Positions 6,889 to 9,430 of a DNA stretch of 9,430 nt are shown piece after piece; the stretch's first letter is position 1, and each line of letters starts with the position of its first letter. The translations under genes were made by a program, and so were the position numbers. The notes beneath the pieces are model-generated. The model did no database searches and was not told the origin of the DNA. It was given only the letters and a program-made list of their open reading frames with translations. The stretch spans positions 1-9,430 of the forward strand of contig CALAPY010000013.1 of assembly GCA_937891015.1 (NCBI GenBank). Reading direction: 5' to 3'. The DNA is from UBA2108 sp002713215. GTDB taxonomy: Bacteria; Bacteroidota; Bacteroidia; Flavobacteriales_G; Salibacteraceae.

Positions 6889-8085
6889 CTAATAGAAGAA
6901 TCCATTAATGGTATGAAGCATATCTCTAAGCGCTTCAGAGGTAGCGATGGCAATAGGGTGATCTAAACTTAAACCTACTACATACGCTCCGAATAACAGG
7001 TATATTCCAAGTAGGCCAAATGCTTTTGTTTTTCCCATGTATTTACCCAGGTAGAAAATGAGGAAGACAACAACGGTCAGTAACCAAAGCAGTACCCGAA
7101 GCTCACCACTCATATCAATGATTTCCGGTGTCATCTCAATAGGGCCATTGATTATCGTGTATAAAAACAACGGAAATCCAAGTGCAAAGCAAATGTCAAA
7201 CATGTTGCTCCCTAAGGCATTGGAAACTGCATCATCGTAATTTCCCTTTTTAGCATCTTTCATAGAAATAATGGTATCAGGGATACTCGATGCCATAGAG
7301 GCAATAATAAGGGCCACAAATAGTATTGGAATGTCTAAGCCATCGAAGTAACCAAAATAGGGTACATGGTATGATTTTGAGCCGATCCATTCACAGGCAA
7401 GAACCAACAAGTAACAGCTAACGGCAATGGTAAGAGTACTGGTGATAAGCAATGGCCATGCATTTGAGCCTTTGATTTGCTTTTTGCCAATGATAAGCGA
7501 TTCAAGATCGAGCCTTAAACCATGTTCAATCAATGAGCGGTTTGATTTAACACCACTATCGCCATCCATTTGCGCATTGTACTCATGCGAATCCACCGAC
7601 TCGACTTTGGTCATTGAGGTAAGCATGTAAGTGATGTATACAGCATACATTAACATGAGAACCATTCCATGCCACCATTCCAGTTTGTGACCGGAAATGA
7701 GAACGATGAGAATAAACTCAGTAACAATTAGGGCAATTCCATCCCGCAGCACCACTTTTTTCGATACTTCTACGTGGTTGGTAACACCGCTGTAGATTAC
7801 CGATAGAATGGCGATTGCCGGAATAATCATAGCATTGAATATTGCCGATCCGGCTGTGGTACCAATTCCACCACTAAACCCCTCAATGTCATCCAAAAAG
7901 AATAGAAAAAACATGGTGGTAAATAGCTCAGGCATTGAGCTTGCAATGGCGTTGATTGTGGCTCCTTTAACTCCGTCAGATAAGTTCCTTCCCAGGTAAT
8001 CAGAGGCGACGGTAAACCCGTCCACGCTTCGCCAAATCACTAAGGAGCAAAAGGTAACTAAGATGATTGGAATTACTATTCCCAT
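6889..8085 (-). CDS. Cation/Ca2+ exchanger family membrane antiporter (CaCA), NCKX-like second alpha repeat
   Basis: A 398-residue integral membrane protein with two clusters of hydrophobic helices and a hydrophilic loop (about 157-208), the layout of sodium/calcium antiporters. Alpha repeat 1 (about 37-90) reads GATINAIASSMPELFTT, with ion-site Glu53, followed by AGSAIFNAMIIPA. Alpha repeat 2 (about 257-305) reads ASMASSIPDTIIS, with Asp270, followed by AVSNALGSNMFDICFALG, with Asp297. Glu in the first repeat and Asp in the second, together with SNxxGSNxFDI, is the K+-dependent exchanger (NCKX) pattern; plain prokaryotic NCX proteins usually have PE and FN there. It presumably exports Ca2+ against Na+, perhaps with K+ co-transport; ion specificity is inferred. 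The usual GTS before the acidic residue is ASS in both repeats. The ATG lies 24 bases after the potassium-channel stop, so the two genes are probably cotranscribed. Confidence 0.9.
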   Translation of the reverse strand: MGIVIPIILVTFCSLVIWRSVDGFTVASDYLGRNLSDGVKGATINAIASSMPELFTTMFFLFFLDDIEGFSGGIGTTAGSAIFNAMIIPAIAILSVIYSGVTNHVEVSKKVVLRDGIALIVTEFILIVLISGHKLEWWHGMVLMLMYAVYITYMLTSMTKVESVDSHEYNAQMDGDSGVKSNRSLIEHGLRLDLESLIIGKKQIKGSNAWPLLITSTLTIAVSCYLLVLACEWIGSKSYHVPYFGYFDGLDIPILFVALIIASMASSIPDTIISMKDAKKGNYDDAVSNALGSNMFDICFALGFPLFLYTIINGPIEMTPEIIDMSGELRVLLWLLTVVVFLIFYLGKYMGKTKAFGLLGIYLLFGAYVVGLSLDHPIAIATSEALRDMLHTINGFFY

Positions 8086-8109
8086 TATAAGCTGCTAATA
8101 TATATCAAT

Positions 8110-9177
8110 TTAGTATCCCCCTTCTTCGGTGCGGAAAATTTGCTCTATTTTTCGAGAAGCCGCACCGTTCATGATCATTATGAGGTAGTCGCCTTCCTCT
8201 AGTACTGTTTCATTTGGTGGATTTTTCATCAGGTGTCGAATTCCTTCTTTTATCTTGGCCAGACCAATTAGAATAACATCAGCTCGTTCCTTAAGTTGGA
8301 AAAATGCTTCTCCATATTTTTTGCCTTTGTAAGCGTTTTCCTGACTTATTCTGTACTCTTTAATATCAAAATCATCTTCGTCTTCAGCAAAGGAGAGGAT
8401 GTCTTCACTGTAGCGCGCAACATCAGGTTCGAAGATATAACTGGCAAGTAACTTTGAAGTAATTTCATTTTTTGAAACGGTGTATGTAACTCCAGCACTA
8501 AGGAAGGTTTCCTTAAGGTTGGTATTATCGAGGGTAACAATGTACTTAAGCCCGGTATATTTCTTCTTCAGATTTAATACATGAACCAGTTTCTCTGTAT
8601 CGTCTTCAAAGTTGACATAAACTATGGATGACTCTCCAATGTTCACCTTGTCCAACATTTCCATTTTGTTGTAGTCTGCCAGGAGCGTGAATACCAAATT
8701 ATTGGAGTAGCTTTCCCGAATAAGGTCAATGTCGTCTCTTCGATTGGTAACAATGGCCGCCCTTTTTCCAACACCTATCAGCTGTTCAAGTACTTCATAC
8801 CCTGAAGTATTCCAACCGATTATAACTGCATGATTTTTAAATGTGGTTCCCTGAAAACCGAGTTTTCTTTCTTCTAATCGCTCTGCCATGTAATTGGAAA
8901 TCTGCCCTATGAGAATCCCAAAAATACTAAAACTGCTCAATATAAAAACCGAGCTTACCAGTTTGCCACCGAAAGTATGAGGGTACATATCGCCATAGCC
9001 AACGGTGGTTACCGTAACAATGGAGAACCAGATAGCATCCCACATATTCTTGATCGGAGATTCCTGACTAACACCCTCAAAAAATACCAGGACAAGAAGC
9101 AGGGCAAGATAAATTACAAGTATCGTTGTAAGTATCGTTATTGAACGCCTTCTGCGTGAGGATCTACTATTTCCGAT
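8110..9177 (-). CDS. Two-TM potassium channel with cytosolic RCK (TrkA-N/TrkA-C) domains; non-canonical start
   Basis: The selectivity filter TVGYGD is at 14-19, counted from the first ATG (9043-9045). The inner helix (about 26-50) and an RCK N-terminal Rossmann domain with IIGWNTSG (75-82) follow. RCK-C is at about 232-305 (KGKKYGEAFFQLKERADVILIG, then LEEGDYLIMIMN). The first ATG would remove the outer helix. The frame is open back to 9180 and encodes a basic patch (SRSSRRRR), a hydrophobic helix (about ITILTTILVIYLALLLVLV) and the turret leading into MWDAIWFS, exactly what the pore domain needs. The 45 extra codons contain no ATG, GTG or TTG; a TGA sits at 9181-9183. Initiation at ATC 9175-9177 is my best guess, giving 355 residues; a sequence error or frameshift is the alternative. 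It is the first gene of an operon with the exchanger. Ligand gating by Ca2+, Na+ or nucleotides is possible but cannot be assigned. Confidence 0.88.
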   Translation of the reverse strand: MGNSRSSRRRRSITILTTILVIYLALLLVLVFFEGVSQESPIKNMWDAIWFSIVTVTTVGYGDMYPHTFGGKLVSSVFILSSFSIFGILIGQISNYMAERLEERKLGFQGTTFKNHAVIIGWNTSGYEVLEQLIGVGKRAAIVTNRRDDIDLIRESYSNNLVFTLLADYNKMEMLDKVNIGESSIVYVNFEDDTEKLVHVLNLKKKYTGLKYIVTLDNTNLKETFLSAGVTYTVSKNEITSKLLASYIFEPDVARYSEDILSFAEDEDDFDIKEYRISQENAYKGKKYGEAFFQLKERADVILIGLAKIKEGIRHLMKNPPNETVLEEGDYLIMIMNGAASRKIEQIFRTEEGGY

Positions 9178-9205
9178 AGTTCAAAAATTAGGTGATGATA
9201 CCAAC

Positions 9206-9213
9206 CAAAAATA
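9206..9213 (-). promoter_or_regulatory. Possible -7 element (TATTTTTG) of the channel-exchanger operon
   Basis: On the minus strand TATTTTTG matches TAnnTTTG exactly and would give a start about 20-25 bases before the proposed ATC codon. The region is AT-rich and no TTG -33 box stands at the expected spacing. A second, looser candidate (TAATTTTTG, ending near 9182) lies right before the open frame. Neither can be proven from sequence. Confidence 0.3.
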
Positions 9214-9284
9214 TTAAAATTCTTATTCTAATGAATTATCTCTTCAAAATAGGTATAAATGGTTTTCCAGATGAAAGAGATTAG

Positions 9285-9292
9285 TATATTTG
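9285..9292 (+). promoter_or_regulatory. Likely promoter -7 element (TATATTTG) for the tRNA transcript
   Basis: TATATTTG matches the Bacteroidota TAnnTTTG consensus exactly and is followed by CCGCCC, a start-region composition I associate with strong Bacteroidota promoters. A TTTT stretch at 9263-9266 is the nearest -33 candidate and is not a clean TTG. Transcription would begin near 9296-9299, leaving a leader of about 78 bases before the tRNA. Confidence 0.5.
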
Positions 9293-9296
9293 CCGC

Positions 9297-9375
9297 CCGA
9301 AAATTGAAATTAATTTCGGTTTTCCAAAAATGTTTTGGTGGGAGTTTATTTTTAAGCTCCCCCAGAGCTTAAAAA
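9297..9375 (+). other. Structured tRNA leader: three successive hairpins, the last with a competing alternative
   Basis: Hairpin A pairs CCGAAA (9297-9302) with TTTCGG (9314-9319) and is followed by TTTT. Hairpin B pairs CCAAAA (9324-9329) with TTTTGG (9333-9338). Hairpin C pairs GGGAGTTT (9340-9347) with AAGCTCCC (9354-9361), including one G-T pair. Hairpin D is a perfect 11-bp palindrome, TTTTTAAGCTC (9349-9359) with GAGCTTAAAAA (9365-9375) around the loop CCCCA. C and D share bases, so only one can form at a time. D ends at the base before the mature tRNA. The structures are plain in the sequence; their function is unknown. Confidence 0.6.
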
Positions 9376-9430
9376 GGTCGCGTAGCTCAGCTGGATAGAG
9401 CATCTGCCTTCTAAGCAGACGGTCATAGGT
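9376..9430 (+). tRNA. tRNA-Arg (anticodon TCT), 3'-partial at window edge
   Basis: The cloverleaf is recognisable up to the T arm. It has the acceptor 5' strand GGTCGCG (9376-9382), then TA, and a D arm GCTC/GAGC with loop AGCTGGATA (9385-9401). The anticodon stem is TCTGC/GCAGA (9403-9407, 9415-9419) around the loop CTTCTAA, which puts anticodon TCT at 9410-9412 and so reads AGA/AGG arginine codons. The variable segment CGGTC and the first T-stem strand ATAGG follow. The window ends at the first T of the T loop, so the 3' third, including the acceptor 3' strand, is not visible. Confidence 0.95.

Noticed and set aside
9043..9045. ATG as the start of the potassium channel
   Set aside because: It would remove the outer membrane helix and turret, which are clearly encoded in frame just upstream.
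9349..9375. 11-bp palindrome as an intrinsic terminator
   Set aside because: T-run is on the 5' arm and A-run on the 3' arm, the reverse of a terminator on either strand, and the tRNA begins at the next base.
9330..9398. 22-codon ORF (MFWWEFIFKLPQ...) running from hairpin B into the tRNA
   Set aside because: It overlaps the tRNA, its start codon is the loop of a hairpin, and nothing supports it as a protein; most likely chance.
9376..9430. tRNA as an integration (attachment) site for a mobile element
   Set aside because: The 3' end is outside the window and no integrase or direct repeat is visible.

Overview
The window looks like a chromosomal segment of a member of the Bacteroidota, probably class Flavobacteriia. 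The reasons are a secreted protease with a C-terminal type IX secretion (Por) sorting domain and Ig-like repeats, several TAnnTTTG-type promoter -7 elements of the Bacteroidota primary sigma factor, no clear Shine-Dalgarno sequences, and protein variants common in that phylum. The class assignment is inference. I see no phage, transposon, CRISPR or integrase signature. Most of the window is ordinary core or envelope genes.

Layout: (1) 1-1964 (+) is the 3' part of a large secreted subtilisin-family (S8) protease cut by the left edge. (2) 1965-2035 is a short convergent spacer holding an imperfect inverted repeat that resembles an interspersed palindromic element. (3) 2036-4978 (-) is a tightly overlapping three-gene operon, transcribed GNAT acetyltransferase -> mltG (endolytic murein transglycosylase) -> phosphoglucomutase/phosphomannomutase, with overlaps of 8 and 1 bases. 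(4) 5058-6888 (+) is a divergent pair: a uridine phosphorylase-like nucleoside phosphorylase and a SirB1-type transglutaminase-like protein. The latter ends exactly where the next convergent gene ends. (5) 6889-9177 (-) is a two-gene ion-transport operon: a two-TM RCK potassium channel followed 24 bases later by a cation/Ca2+ exchanger whose second alpha repeat carries the aspartates typical of K+-dependent (NCKX) exchangers. (6) 9181-9375 is the only substantial intergenic region. It holds a strong-looking + strand promoter and a chain of hairpins leading up to (7) a tRNA-Arg(TCT) cut by the right edge.

Main points for a second look: the potassium channel has no ATG, GTG or TTG ahead of its first membrane helix. 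The tRNA leader contains an 11-bp perfect palindrome ending exactly at the mature tRNA 5' end, plus a competing hairpin. The exchanger's K+-type signature fits its cotranscription with a K+ channel. Start codons of two or three genes sit a few bases after a -7 element, suggesting leaderless or nearly leaderless mRNAs. I do not see a clearly new multi-gene system here.
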